From Azospirillum halopraeferens DSM 3675 (GTDB taxonomy: Bacteria; Pseudomonadota; Alphaproteobacteria; Azospirillales; Azospirillaceae), in the NCBI RefSeq assembly GCF_000429625.1, contig NZ_AUCF01000014.1, forward strand, positions 114,244-178,243: a DNA stretch of 64,000 nucleotides, given 5' to 3'. The position numbers were made by a program, and so were the translations under genes. The notes below the pieces were generated by a model that was not told the DNA's origin, did not search any database, and was given only the letters and a program-made list of their open reading frames with translations. Each line of letters starts with the position of its first letter. Within the stretch, counting starts at the first letter, position 1. This document shows positions 11,145-20,105 of this stretch, in pieces.

Positions 11145-11906
11145 ATGAAGAACGCGGGCGAACCGAAGCCGGAACGCGAGGCCGGCGAGGACGGAAAGGA
11201 CGGCACCAAGGGCGGGGTGGCGGCGGTCGAGCGCGCCCTGTCGATCCTTGCCGCCCTGGAGGCCGAGCCGGAGCCCCTGACCCTGTCGGAGCTGTCGCGC
11301 CGGACCGATCTCTACAAGAGCACCATCCTGCGTCTCCTGGAGACGTTGCAGTCCCACGGCTACGTCGTGCGCATCCTCGACACGCGCTACGCGCTGGGGC
11401 CCACCGTGCACCGCCTGGGGATGGCGTACGAACGCCGCAACCCGCTGCGCCACCACGTCATGCCGGTGATGCGGCGGTTGGTGGAGGAGGGAACCGAAAG
11501 CCCCTCCTTCCACATCCGGCAGAACGACGACAAACGGCTGTGCCTGTTCCGTCTCGATTCACGCCATTCGACCCTGGACCGGGTGAACGTCGGCGATCTG
11601 CTGCCGCTCGACCGGGGGGCCGCCGGCCGGGTGATCCTCGCCTTCGACGGTGCGGCCGGGGAGTATTACGACCGCATCCGCGCGGACGCCTTCGCCATTT
11701 CCCTGGGTGAGCGGGACCCGGTCTGCGCCGGCATCGCGGCGCCCGTGTTCGGTCCGGGTGGCCGATTTGTCGGTGCCCTCTCGATGTCCGGACCGCGCGA
11801 GCGCTTCACGGAAGAGAACATCGCCACCATGCGCCGCCAATTGGTTGCGGCGGCGCAGGACATCAGCGAATCGCTGGGCGGCGCGTACCCCAAACCGGCC
11901 ACCTGA
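11145..11906 (+). CDS. IclR-family transcriptional regulator
   Basis: The 253-residue protein has an N-terminal winged helix (VAAVERALSILAALEAEPEPLTLSELSRRT, about residues 25-95, with recognition-helix segment YKSTILRLLETLQ) and a C-terminal GAF-like effector domain (about 105-245) with the family pattern LDRGAAGRVILAF and GIAAPVFGPGG. A GGGGAG site lies eight bases before the ATG. The residues before about 22 are charged and disordered. It is divergent from the carboxylase operon and next to tctC. IclR members commonly regulate adjacent aromatic or organic-acid pathways; repression relieved by a pathway intermediate is likely but not shown. Confidence 0.9.
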   Translation: MKNAGEPKPEREAGEDGKDGTKGGVAAVERALSILAALEAEPEPLTLSELSRRTDLYKSTILRLLETLQSHGYVVRILDTRYALGPTVHRLGMAYERRNPLRHHVMPVMRRLVEEGTESPSFHIRQNDDKRLCLFRLDSRHSTLDRVNVGDLLPLDRGAAGRVILAFDGAAGEYYDRIRADAFAISLGERDPVCAGIAAPVFGPGGRFVGALSMSGPRERFTEENIATMRRQLVAAAQDISESLGGAYPKPAT

Positions 11907-11925
11907 CACTCGTCCTTGCCGCAGC

Positions 11926-11965
11926 AACGCACACGGGCCGCCCCCTCGGGCGGCCCGTGTGCGTT
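11926..11965 (+). terminator. Hairpin terminator after the iclR-family gene
   Basis: An 18-bp perfect stem (left arm begins AACGCACACGGGCCG) closes on the four-base loop CCTC. It starts 20 bp after the regulator's stop. Only two T's follow, so termination may need Rho or an additional factor. Confidence 0.6.
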
Positions 11966-11997
11966 CGGGCGTGTGCGTCCGCCGGCCAAGCCGGCCG

Positions 11998-12059
11998 TTG
12001 CGCGGTGCTCCCCGATGTGCTAGTTAGAAAATGCAACAAATGGTCTGTCTGACGGACCA
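11998..12059 (+). promoter_or_regulatory. Putative tctC promoter and 19-bp inverted repeat
   Basis: TTGCGC (11998-12003) and TAGTTA (12021-12026) are 17 bases apart. TGGTCTGTCTGACGGACCA (12041-12059) is an inverted repeat with nine-base arms and one mismatch, positioned just after the start site. Its sequence is unlike the AGAACA palindromes, so a second regulator may act here. Confidence 0.4.
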
Positions 12060-12103
12060 AGCGCGACCGCCCTGCGATGGCGGGGCACAAAAGGGAGGAG
12101 AAA

Positions 12104-13087
12104 ATGCGCAATCCATCGCTCGCCGCGGCGGCGGCGTGCCTCATGCTGGCCCTGGGAGTGTCCGGCGCCGGGGCCGACACCTGGCCCGCCAAGCCGATCA
12201 AGTTCATCGTCGGGTTCAGCGCCGGCAGCTCCATCGACGGCGTCGCCCGTATCCTGGGGGAGCGGCTGTCCCACGACCTGGGTCAGCCGGTGGTCGTCGA
12301 GAACCGGACCGGTGCGAACGGCATGCTGGCGGCGACCGCGGTCGCACAGGCGGAGGCGGACGGCTACACGGTGCTGATCAGCAATTCCAGCTCGATCACC
12401 GTCAATCCGAGCCTGTACAGGACCATCCAATACCAGCCGCTGAAGGACTTCGTGCCGATCACCAAGGTGGTCGCGACACCGTTCATCCTGGCGATCAACC
12501 CCGGGAACGAACGCACCAAGGGCGTCGACGACGTCAAGGCGTTGATGGAGAAGGCCCGCGCCAACCCCGGCGGGCTCAGCTACGGCTCCGCCGGCGTCGG
12601 GAACCTGATCCACATCGCGACCGAACTGCTGGCCCAGCAGGCCGGCGTTTCCATGGTCCACGTACCCTACCGCGGCGCCGCGCCGATGGAGGTCGGACTG
12701 CTCAACGGCGAGATCGACCTGGGATTCGACACCCCGGCCGGGGTGCCGCAGTTCACCGCCGGGTCCTTGCGCGCGCTCGCCGTGTCGGGAGCGGACCGCT
12801 GGCCCGGCCTGCCCGACGTGCCCACCATGATCGAGGCGGGCTTCCCGGATTTCGACGTCACGTTCTGGACCGGAGTGTTCGTGCCCAAGGGGACGCCCGA
12901 AGCGGTGACCAACAGGCTCTATGACGCCATCGTCGCCGCCGTCGAGCACCCGGACACCCGCAAGAAACTCGAATTGCAGGGCCGCCCGGTGGTTCCCAAG
13001 CCGGCCGAGTTCGTCGAGCAGATCAAGGCCGAGACCGCGCAGAACGCCGCGATCATCGAAAAGGCCGGCATCGTCGTCCAGCAGTAG
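12104..13087 (+). CDS. tctC: Tripartite tricarboxylate transporter receptor (TctC/Bug family)
   Basis: A 327-residue periplasmic binding protein. The start at 12104 follows a strong GGGAGGAG; an in-frame ATG 27 bases upstream would spoil the signal peptide. The signal peptide (SLAAAAACLMLALGVSGAGA) is cleaved near residue 24, followed by the Bug-family hallmark beta strand WPAKPIKFIVGFSAGSSIDG and VENRTGANGMLA. These receptors bind carboxylates with two water-bridged loops and deliver them to TctAB, encoded here in the divergent operon. Some Bug proteins act without a linked transporter, but the neighbouring tctAB makes the pairing likely. Confidence 0.85.
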   Translation: MRNPSLAAAAACLMLALGVSGAGADTWPAKPIKFIVGFSAGSSIDGVARILGERLSHDLGQPVVVENRTGANGMLAATAVAQAEADGYTVLISNSSSITVNPSLYRTIQYQPLKDFVPITKVVATPFILAINPGNERTKGVDDVKALMEKARANPGGLSYGSAGVGNLIHIATELLAQQAGVSMVHVPYRGAAPMEVGLLNGEIDLGFDTPAGVPQFTAGSLRALAVSGADRWPGLPDVPTMIEAGFPDFDVTFWTGVFVPKGTPEAVTNRLYDAIVAAVEHPDTRKKLELQGRPVVPKPAEFVEQIKAETAQNAAIIEKAGIVVQQ

Positions 13088-13153
13088 CACCGCCCCCGCA
13101 CTCACGGTCGATACACGGTCGCCGCCGTCTTCGGCGGTCGGAAAGGAGGATTC

Positions 13154-15298
13154 ATGGACGGACGGCGGCCCCTCGCGTCGGCCGAATGCCTGCGCCGGCT
13201 CTTTGCACCAACGAGCATCGCCATCGTCGGCGCCTCGGCCCGGCCGGGCTCATTCGGCGCGCGCACGGCGGAAAACCTGGCACACTTCACCGGACACCTT
13301 CATCTGGTCAACCCGCGCTACGATCACATCGGCGACCGGCCGTGCCACCGCTCCCTCGCCGACCTGCCGGAAGCACCGGACGTCGTCGTGCTGGCGACCG
13401 GCAAGGAGACGACCGAAACGCTGCTGGACGAGGCGATCGCTGTCGGTGCCGGCGGTGTCGTCGTTTACGCCTCGGGCTTTGCCGAAACCGGCGATCCCCG
13501 CACCACCGCCATGCAGGCGCGCATCGCCGGACGGGCGCGCGAAGCCGGCATCCCGCTGATCGGACCCAACGCCATCGGCTTCGTCGCTTTCGAACGGCGG
13601 GCGGGGGTGACCTTTCTCACCGGCCTCGACCTGGAGCGCGGCTACGCGCGGCCGGCCGGGGACCGGCGCATCGGGCTGGTCAGCCAGTCCGGAGCGCTTG
13701 GCCTGTCGCTGGCCCAGGCGATGCAGCGGGACCTCTACCTCAGCCACGTCCTGACGTGCGGCAACTCCTGCGACGTGGACGTGGCGGATTGCGTGTCCTT
13801 TCTCGCCGAGGACCCGTCCTGCCGCGTTATCGCCTGCGTGCTCGAAGGGCTGGCGGATCCCCGCCGCCTGGAGGAGGCGGTGCGCAAGGCCACCGCCGCC
13901 GGCAAACCGGCGCTGGTCTGCAAGATGGCCAAGGGGGAGGAGGGGGCGCGCGCCGCGGTCTCCCACACCGGCAGCCTCGCCGGTTCCCATGCGGCCTACC
14001 GCACGATGGTGGAACGGGCGGGCGGCCTGTTCGTCGACGGCTACGACGCGCTGCTGCCGCTGGCCTCGTTCCTGGCCAAGGCACCGCCCCCGACGGCGCC
14101 GGGCGTGGCCGTGATCGCCACCTCGGGCGGCGCGGCGATCATGGCGGCGGACGCCGCCGAGGCGGCCGGCGTTCCCTTGCCCCAGCCGTCGCCGGAGGTG
14201 GCGGCCGTGCTGGGTTCGCACATTCCCGACTTCGGCTCGGCCCGCAATCCCTGCGACGTCACGGCGGAGGTCGTCAACGACCTGCCGTCCCTGACGGCCT
14301 GCGTTACCGCCGTGCTGGCCCAGCCCGACATCGGCGCTGTCGTCGTTCCCTATCCCCTGGCCTACGAGACGGCGTTTCCCCGCATCGCCCTGCTTGACCG
14401 ACTCGCCGCCGAGGCGGGCAAGATCATCTGCAAGGTCTGGCTGTCGGGCTGGCTGGAAGGGCCGGGAGCACGGGAGATCGAGGCGGCGCCCCATCTGGCG
14501 CTGTTCCATTCGATGGACCGCTGCTTCGCCGCACTGGCCGCGCGGTCGCGCTGGCACGGCCGCGCGGCGCCGCCGGCCGACCGACCGCGGCGCGCCCCGG
14601 CCGATGCCGCTCCCGCGGTGGCGGCGGCGCTGGAATCGGCCGGTTCCGGCGCGGTGGCGGAGCGGACGGCCAAGGCGCTGCTGGCGCGCTACGGCGTGCC
14701 GGTGGTCGAGGAGCGGCGCGCCGCCACCGCTCCGGAAGCGCGACGGGTGGCCACGGAACTCGGCTTTCCCGTGGTGATGAAGATCGACAGCGCCGACCTT
14801 CCTCACAAGACCGAGGTGGGAGGCGTGGCTTTGGGGCTGGCCGACGCCGACGCGGTGGAAGCGGCCTGCACCGCGATGGTGAGCCGCATCGCCGCGTCGC
14901 ATCCCGAGGCCCGGCTGGACGGCGTCCTGTTGCAGCGGATGGTGCCGAAGGGTGTGGAAATCGTCGTCGGCGCACGCATGGACCCGGCCTTCGGGCCGCT
15001 GGTCGTGGTCGGGCTGGGCGGCGTGCTGGTCGAACTGCTGCGCGACAGCGTTGCCGCCCCGGCTCCGGTGACCCCGGGCGAGGCGGAGGCCATGCTGCGC
15101 GGCCTTAAGGGCGCGCGCATCCTCGACGGCTTCCGCGACCTGCCGGCGGTGGACGTGCCGGCGCTGTCCGAACTGGTCGCCCGCGTCTCGGAGTTCGCCG
15201 CCGACCAGGCCGGCCGCTTCACCGAACTGGACGTGAACCCGCTGATCTGCCGCGGCGACGACATCGTCGCGGTGGACGCGCTGATCGTGCGGGACTGA
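13154..15298 (+). CDS. Acyl-CoA synthetase, ADP-forming (acetate-CoA ligase family, fused alpha and beta)
   Basis: A 714-residue single chain. The N-terminal CoA-binding Rossmann domain begins LFAPTSIAIVGASARPGS; the succinyl-CoA-synthetase-like ligase domain includes SQSGALGLSLAQAM and the phosphohistidine loop VSHTGSLAGSHA; and a C-terminal ATP-grasp domain (about residues 495-714) has GFPVVMKIDSADLPHKTEVGG in two parts. Such enzymes activate an organic acid to its CoA thioester with ATP to ADP and phosphate. AAAGGAGG lies seven bases before the ATG. It follows tctC on the same strand and probably activates the imported acid. Confidence 0.85.
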   Translation: MDGRRPLASAECLRRLFAPTSIAIVGASARPGSFGARTAENLAHFTGHLHLVNPRYDHIGDRPCHRSLADLPEAPDVVVLATGKETTETLLDEAIAVGAGGVVVYASGFAETGDPRTTAMQARIAGRAREAGIPLIGPNAIGFVAFERRAGVTFLTGLDLERGYARPAGDRRIGLVSQSGALGLSLAQAMQRDLYLSHVLTCGNSCDVDVADCVSFLAEDPSCRVIACVLEGLADPRRLEEAVRKATAAGKPALVCKMAKGEEGARAAVSHTGSLAGSHAAYRTMVERAGGLFVDGYDALLPLASFLAKAPPPTAPGVAVIATSGGAAIMAADAAEAAGVPLPQPSPEVAAVLGSHIPDFGSARNPCDVTAEVVNDLPSLTACVTAVLAQPDIGAVVVPYPLAYETAFPRIALLDRLAAEAGKIICKVWLSGWLEGPGAREIEAAPHLALFHSMDRCFAALAARSRWHGRAAPPADRPRRAPADAAPAVAAALESAGSGAVAERTAKALLARYGVPVVEERRAATAPEARRVATELGFPVVMKIDSADLPHKTEVGGVALGLADADAVEAACTAMVSRIAASHPEARLDGVLLQRMVPKGVEIVVGARMDPAFGPLVVVGLGGVLVELLRDSVAAPAPVTPGEAEAMLRGLKGARILDGFRDLPAVDVPALSELVARVSEFAADQAGRFTELDVNPLICRGDDIVAVDALIVRD

Positions 15299-15305
15299 TG
15301 CGGTC

Positions 15306-15341
15306 GGCCCGCGGCGCCGGATGTTTCCGGCGCCGCGGGCC
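15306..15341. terminator. Bidirectional hairpin between convergent genes
   Basis: A 16-bp perfect stem (GGCCCGCGGCGCCGGA and its complement) with loop TGTT lies between the stops of the rightward synthetase and the leftward aldehyde dehydrogenase. No T-run is seen on either strand. Confidence 0.6.
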
Positions 15342-15357
15342 GCGTCATCGCGCCGCT

Positions 15358-16800
15358 TTACGACCGTAGCGGCGTCGTGCGGTGCGACACGCACTTCACC
15401 ACGGTGTAGCCCTGCAACCCTTCCACGCCGCCCTCGCGGCCGTAGCCGCTGTCCTTGACCCCGCCGAACGGGGTTTCGGCGACCGAGGCGACGAAGTGGT
15501 TGATGGAGAGGTTGCCGCAGGCCAGCTCGTCCGTCAGCACCGCCACCGTGTCGGCGGAGTTGGTGTAGGCGTACGCGGCGAGCCCGAAGTCGAGGGCGTT
15601 GGCACGGGCGATGGCGTCGGCCACGTCCCGTATGGGCTGGATCAGCATCAGCGGGCCGAACGGTTCCTCGCGCATGGCCTGTGCGTCGTCGGGCAGGTCG
15701 GCGAGCACCGTCAGCGGGAACCAGTATCCGCGATCACCCGTGCGCCGGCCGCCGGCGACGAGCCGGGCGCCCCGTTCCACGGCATCGGCCACCAGCGCTT
15801 CCATGGCGTCGCGCCGGCGCACGTTGGCAAGCGGCCCCAGTTCCGACGCGGGATCGCGGCCGTCGCCGATCCGGAGCGCCTGCGCCCGCCGGCCGGCGGC
15901 GGCGACGAAACGCTCGTAGATGCGCTCATGCACGAAGAAGCGGGTCGGCGCCACGCAGACCTGCCCGGCGTTGCGGCTCTTCGCCATCACCGAAGCGACG
16001 GCGACCGCCTCCGGGTCGACGTCGTCGCAGACGATCACCGGGCCGTGGCCGCCCAGCTCCATGATCGCCGGCTTCATGTGACGCCCCGCCATCGCGGCGA
16101 GGTGTTTGCCCACGGGGACCGAGCCGGTGAAGGTGACCAGCCGCACGGCGGGCTGCGGGATCAGATGGTCCGAGATCGCCGCGGGGTCGCCGAACACCAG
16201 GTTCAGCACGCCGGGCGGCAGGCCGGCGTCGGCGAACGCCTGGACCAGTTGGACCGCGCCGGCCGGCGTCTCCTCCGACGCCTTCAGGATGATGGAACAG
16301 CCGGCCGACAAGGCTCCGCCCACCTTGCGGGCGGGCGAACTGACCGGGAAGTTCCAGGGCGAGAAGGCGGCGACCACGCCGACCGGCTCGCGCAGCACGG
16401 TGTGGCGCATGCCGGGTTCCGCCGGAATGATGCGCCCGTAGAGGCGGCGCCCCTCGTTGGCGTCCCACTCGATGATGTCGCAGGCGCGCAGCACCTCCAG
16501 CCGCGACTGCCCGATGGGCTTGCCCTGCTCCAGGGTCATGGCCAGCGAGACCTCCTCGATCCGCTCGCGCAGAAGCGCTGCGGCGCGCAGGATGATCCCC
16601 GCGCGCTCGGCCGGAGCGGTGCGGCGCCACACCGCGAACCCCTCCTCGGCGGCCGCCACCGCGTCGGCGAGGTCGTCCGACGTGGCATGCGGCAGGGTGG
16701 CCAGGAGGCTTTCGTCCATCGGGTTGAGCACCGGCTGCCCGGGTCGCCCGCGGCGCCACGCGCCGCCGATGTGGAGGCCGAGTTCGGGATAGGGTTGCAT
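15358..16800 (-). CDS. NAD(P)-dependent aldehyde dehydrogenase
   Basis: A 480-residue ALDH-superfamily enzyme with the cofactor segment FSPWNFPVSSPARK, the general-base region MELGGHGPV and nucleophile Cys282 in AGQVCVAPTR. The C-terminus has FGGVKDSGYGREGG. It resembles the succinate-semialdehyde/benzaldehyde dehydrogenase group more than CoA-acylating forms. It lies 40 bp downstream of the metallo-beta-lactamase gene and forms a two-gene leftward operon with it. It may oxidise an aldehyde produced by the pathway, such as a semialdehyde arising from the HIBADH-like enzyme's substrate; the natural aldehyde cannot be inferred. Confidence 0.85.
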   Translation of the reverse strand: MQPYPELGLHIGGAWRRGRPGQPVLNPMDESLLATLPHATSDDLADAVAAAEEGFAVWRRTAPAERAGIILRAAALLRERIEEVSLAMTLEQGKPIGQSRLEVLRACDIIEWDANEGRRLYGRIIPAEPGMRHTVLREPVGVVAAFSPWNFPVSSPARKVGGALSAGCSIILKASEETPAGAVQLVQAFADAGLPPGVLNLVFGDPAAISDHLIPQPAVRLVTFTGSVPVGKHLAAMAGRHMKPAIMELGGHGPVIVCDDVDPEAVAVASVMAKSRNAGQVCVAPTRFFVHERIYERFVAAAGRRAQALRIGDGRDPASELGPLANVRRRDAMEALVADAVERGARLVAGGRRTGDRGYWFPLTVLADLPDDAQAMREEPFGPLMLIQPIRDVADAIARANALDFGLAAYAYTNSADTVAVLTDELACGNLSINHFVASVAETPFGGVKDSGYGREGGVEGLQGYTVVKCVSHRTTPLRS

Positions 16801-16840
16801 GTCTTGGACCTTGCAGGGATGGAATCGGGCACCCGCCGCG

Positions 16841-17644
16841 TCACCGGGCGGCGGGGGCGAGGTGAAGGCAGGCGATGTCGTCGGGTGCCGCGGGATGGCG
16901 GGGGTAACGGGCCAGCACGAGCGGGTCGTGGCCGGGGACGACGTGCGCCGGAGTCGGCGCCATCTCCTTCAGCCGGCGGTGGCCCTCCAGCATCGCGGCG
17001 ACGTCGTGGACCAGCGGAAAGGGATTGCCGTCGAGGTTGGCGTAGTAGTGCGCCGCGTCGGAGGCCAGCACGACCCAGCCGCGCGCGGTGTGGACGCGCA
17101 CGGACTGGAGACCGGCGGTGTGGCCGCCGATGCGATGGAGCGTGATGCCGGGAGCCAGTTCGGCGTCGCCGTCGTGGAAGCGCACGCGGCCGGCGTAGAC
17201 GTGACGCACCATCTGCACCACGTCCTCCACCTCGAAGGTGTGGCGCAGCACGCCGTGGCACATGCAGCGCCCGGTGGCGAACGCCATCTCGGCGTCCTGG
17301 ATGTGGAAGGTGGCGGCCGGGAACCGGTCGAGGTTGCCGGCGTGGTCGTAGTGCAGGTGGGTGATGATGACGTCCGGCACCACCGCCGCGTCGATTCCGA
17401 GTGCCTCCAGCATGGCCACGGGATGGCGGATCATCCGGCGCGCGCGCCGTTCCGCCACCAAATCGCCGAATCCGGTGTCGACCACCACCGTCCGCCCGTC
17501 GCCGACGATCGCCCACAGGAAGAAGTCCAGCGGCATCGGCCCGTCGTGGCCATCCACCGCCGCACGGTTCAGGAAATTGTCGGCGACGCGCCGGTCCATC
17601 ACACCGTAGCGCAGCGCGTACACCTCATACTCCGGCAACCCCAT
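16841..17644 (-). CDS. Metallo-beta-lactamase-fold hydrolase
   Basis: A 267-residue MBL-fold protein with the zinc motif THLHYDHAGN (HxHxDH), a downstream metal histidine in HRIGGHTAG and the Asp segment LASDAAHY. This is the lactonase-like subgroup (AHL lactonase/AiiA-like architecture). ATG 17644 is preceded by GGGAGGGG, better than the longer frame starting in the regulatory region. Enzymes of this type hydrolyse lactones or thioesters; within this cluster a lactone or acyl-CoA intermediate is a plausible substrate. It shares its divergent promoter region, and therefore probably its control, with the Liv-type operon. Confidence 0.8.
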   Translation of the reverse strand: MGLPEYEVYALRYGVMDRRVADNFLNRAAVDGHDGPMPLDFFLWAIVGDGRTVVVDTGFGDLVAERRARRMIRHPVAMLEALGIDAAVVPDVIITHLHYDHAGNLDRFPAATFHIQDAEMAFATGRCMCHGVLRHTFEVEDVVQMVRHVYAGRVRFHDGDAELAPGITLHRIGGHTAGLQSVRVHTARGWVVLASDAAHYYANLDGNPFPLVHDVAAMLEGHRRLKEMAPTPAHVVPGHDPLVLARYPRHPAAPDDIACLHLAPAAR

Positions 17645-17731
17645 CGGTCCCCTCCCGTCGTTTCCCCCGCGTTCCGTCCGGACCTGTGCGCGAGGCGGCT
17701 TGTCAGCGCCCGTGAAAGAGCGTACAACCAA

Positions 17732-17773
17732 CCTATAAAGAGAACACATGTTCTGTCAAACAGAACATTCTCA
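17732..17773. promoter_or_regulatory. Divergent promoter with IclR-type operator
   Basis: AGAACACATGTTCT (17741-17754) has six-base arms AGAACA/TGTTCT and a two-base spacer. A further half-like site AGAACATTCT lies at 17762-17771. On the minus strand the palindrome overlaps the spacer of TTGACA (17759-17754) and TATAGG (17737-17732), 16 bases apart, so a bound repressor would block the metallo-beta-lactamase operon. The rightward liv promoter was not resolved. Confidence 0.6.
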
Positions 17774-17874
17774 AGGTGGGCAGCGGCGGGGCGCTTCGCC
17801 CCGAACGCTCTCCGCACCCCGCCGCGCCGCGCCGCGGCGGGTCCGCAGACAACCCGACGACAGGGGAGGATCAG

Positions 17875-19089
17875 GTGAAATCGAAAACCCTCGTGTGCTC
17901 GGCCGTCCTTTCGGCTGCACTGGCCCACGGCGCGCCGGCGCAGGCCGCCGACGCCATCCGCATCGGCGTGCTCAACGACCAGTCCGGCGTGTTCGCCGAC
18001 AACGGCGGCATGGGTTCGGTGATCGCCGCCAGGCTGGCGGTCGAGGATTTCGGCAAGACGACGGTGCTGGGACAACCCATCGAGGTCATCTCGGCCGACC
18101 ACCAGAACAAGGCGGACATCGCCTCGGCCACCGCCCGGCGCTGGATCGACACCGAGGGTGTCGACCTGATCGCCGACGGTGCCGCCTCGTCGGCCGGTCT
18201 GGCGATCCAGGAGGTGGTGCGCGACCGCGGCCAGATCTTCGTGGTGTCGGGCCCCGCCTCGTCGGACTTCACCGGCAAGTTCTGCGCACCCAACAGCTTC
18301 CACTTCAACTACGACACCTACGCCCTGGCCAAGATCACCGGCAAGGCGGTGACCGAGGCGTCGGGCAAGGACTGGTACTTCATCGGTGCCGACTACGCCT
18401 TCGGGCACGCCCTGGCGCGCGACACCACCGCCTTCATCGAGGAAGCCGGCGGGCGTGTCGTCGGCTCGGTGTTCCACCCCCTGGGGACCAACGACTTCTC
18501 CTCCTACCTGCTTCAGGCGCAGGCGTCGGGGGCGAAGATCGTCGGGCTGGCGACCTCGGGCGCCGACGCCCAGACGGCGATCAAGCAATCGGCCGAATTC
18601 GGCATCGTCGAGAGCGGCCAGACGCTCGCCGGCCTTCTCATCTTCATCACCGACGTCCACGCCCTGGGGCTGGACGCGGCGCAGGGGCTGCAGATCGCCT
18701 CGTCCTTCTATTGGGACCACAGTGACACGACGCGGGCCTGGGCAAAGCGCTTCATGGCGGCCAGCGGCGGCAAGCCGCCGAGCATGGTGCAGGCCGGCGT
18801 CTACAGCGGCGTCCTGCACTATCTGCGTGCCCTCGAAGCGGCCGGCACCGACAACCCCAAGGCGGTCGCCGCCAAAATGCACGAGATGCCGGTGAACGAC
18901 ATGTACAACAAGGACATCCCGATTCGCGCCGACGGCCGCGTGCTCAACGATATGCACCTCTACCAGGTCAAGGCCCCGGCGCAGTCCAGGTACCCCTTCG
19001 ACTATTACACCCTGATCTCGACGACGCCGGGCGAACAGGCGTTCCGCCCGCTGGCACAGAGCGCATGCCCGCTGGTGACGAAGCCGTGA
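17875..19089 (+). CDS. ABC transporter substrate-binding protein, Liv type
   Basis: The 404-residue protein begins at GTG 17875, eight bases after GGGGAGGA. A signal peptide (LVCSAVLSAALAHGAPAQA) precedes a type I periplasmic-binding fold starting ADAIRIGVLNDQSGVFAD, with ADHQNKADIASATARRWID and VVSGPASSDFTGK. It is the receptor of the five-component HAAT/Liv transporter encoded immediately downstream (20106-23480). Members of this subgroup carry many hydrophobic and aromatic acids besides branched-chain amino acids, so leucine should not be assumed. It is first in a rightward operon running to 26006. Confidence 0.9.
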   Translation: MKSKTLVCSAVLSAALAHGAPAQAADAIRIGVLNDQSGVFADNGGMGSVIAARLAVEDFGKTTVLGQPIEVISADHQNKADIASATARRWIDTEGVDLIADGAASSAGLAIQEVVRDRGQIFVVSGPASSDFTGKFCAPNSFHFNYDTYALAKITGKAVTEASGKDWYFIGADYAFGHALARDTTAFIEEAGGRVVGSVFHPLGTNDFSSYLLQAQASGAKIVGLATSGADAQTAIKQSAEFGIVESGQTLAGLLIFITDVHALGLDAAQGLQIASSFYWDHSDTTRAWAKRFMAASGGKPPSMVQAGVYSGVLHYLRALEAAGTDNPKAVAAKMHEMPVNDMYNKDIPIRADGRVLNDMHLYQVKAPAQSRYPFDYYTLISTTPGEQAFRPLAQSACPLVTKP

Positions 19090-19991
19090 GCGCGGATATG
19101 GACCCGACTGCGCAAAGCCCTATCGGTTTCATCGGCCTGGGCGTGATGGGGGAGGCGATGTGCCGCAACCTCGCACGCAAGAGCGGACGAACGGTGATCG
19201 GTTTCGACCGCTCGCCGGCTCCGCTGGAGCGTCTCGATGCCCACGGGGTGCGGACGGCCGGCGGTCCGGATGAAGTGGCGGAGCGTTGCGCCGTCGTCTT
19301 CCTGTGCCTGCCCAGCGGCGTCCACGTGGACGCCGTGTGCCGCGGGCCGGACGGCCTGCTGGCGTGCATGCGGCCGGGCGCGACGGTGGTCGATTTCGGC
19401 ACCTCCCCGGTCGGGTTGACGCGGGAGCTGGCGGCGGCGTTCGCGGCGAAAGGTGTGCGCTACGCCGACGCGCCGATCGCCCGCACGCGGCAGGCCGCCG
19501 AGACGGGGACGCTCAGCATCACCGTCGGCGCCGACGCGGAGACCTTCGAGGCGGTTCGCCCGCTGCTGGCGTGCTGCGGCAGCGACATCACCCATTGCGG
19601 GCCCGTCGGCAACGGGCAGATCGTCAAGATCCTCAACAACATGGTGCTGATCGAAACGGTCGTCGCCCTGTCCGAGGCGCTGGCGGTCGCCCGGCGCAGC
19701 GGCCTCGACGGCGCCGTGCTGTTCGAGGCGCTGTCCAAGGGCTCGGCCGACAGTTTCGCCCTGCGCAACCACGGCATGAAGGCGGTCCTTCCGGGGACGT
19801 TCCCGGAGCAGGCGTTCTCCACGGCGTACGCGCTCAAGGACCTCGGCTACGCCCTGAACCTCGCCGACGAGGCCGGGCTCCCGCTTGACGGGGCACGGCT
19901 TGCCGAACGGCTGCTGGAGCGGGCGGCCGAGCAGGGCTACCGCGACCTCTACTGGCCGGTGGTCAGCCGCGTCATCGGCACCGCCGGCTGA
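19086..19991 (+). CDS. NAD(P)-dependent dehydrogenase of the 3-hydroxyisobutyrate dehydrogenase family
   Basis: About 301 residues, with the N-terminal dinucleotide motif GFIGLGVMGEAM, CLPSGVHVDAVC, the DAPIART segment and the conserved catalytic-lysine region GNGQIVKILNN. GTG 19086 overlaps the preceding stop (GTGA); ATG 19065 or ATG 19098 are alternatives. The family oxidises beta-hydroxy acids to semialdehydes. Placed between a binding protein and its ABC partners, it is probably part of the substrate's catabolism, and an aldehyde product could feed the aldehyde dehydrogenase at 15358-16800. Confidence 0.85.
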   Translation: MSADMDPTAQSPIGFIGLGVMGEAMCRNLARKSGRTVIGFDRSPAPLERLDAHGVRTAGGPDEVAERCAVVFLCLPSGVHVDAVCRGPDGLLACMRPGATVVDFGTSPVGLTRELAAAFAAKGVRYADAPIARTRQAAETGTLSITVGADAETFEAVRPLLACCGSDITHCGPVGNGQIVKILNNMVLIETVVALSEALAVARRSGLDGAVLFEALSKGSADSFALRNHGMKAVLPGTFPEQAFSTAYALKDLGYALNLADEAGLPLDGARLAERLLERAAEQGYRDLYWPVVSRVIGTAG

Positions 19992-20105
19992 CGGCGCAAC
20001 CACCAGCAATCCCTCCGGAACGGTGCCGCGCGGTCTCCCCTGCGGGGCGCCTGCGGAACGCCCGCGCGCGCCGCAACCGGGGCACGACGGACAAGGAAGC
20101 CAGAC

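Noticed and set aside
15358..16800. Naming the aldehyde dehydrogenase methylmalonate-semialdehyde dehydrogenase because of the HIBADH-like neighbour
   Set aside because: It lacks evidence of CoA-acylating features and resembles hydrolytic succinate-semialdehyde/benzaldehyde types, so the valine pathway was not assigned.
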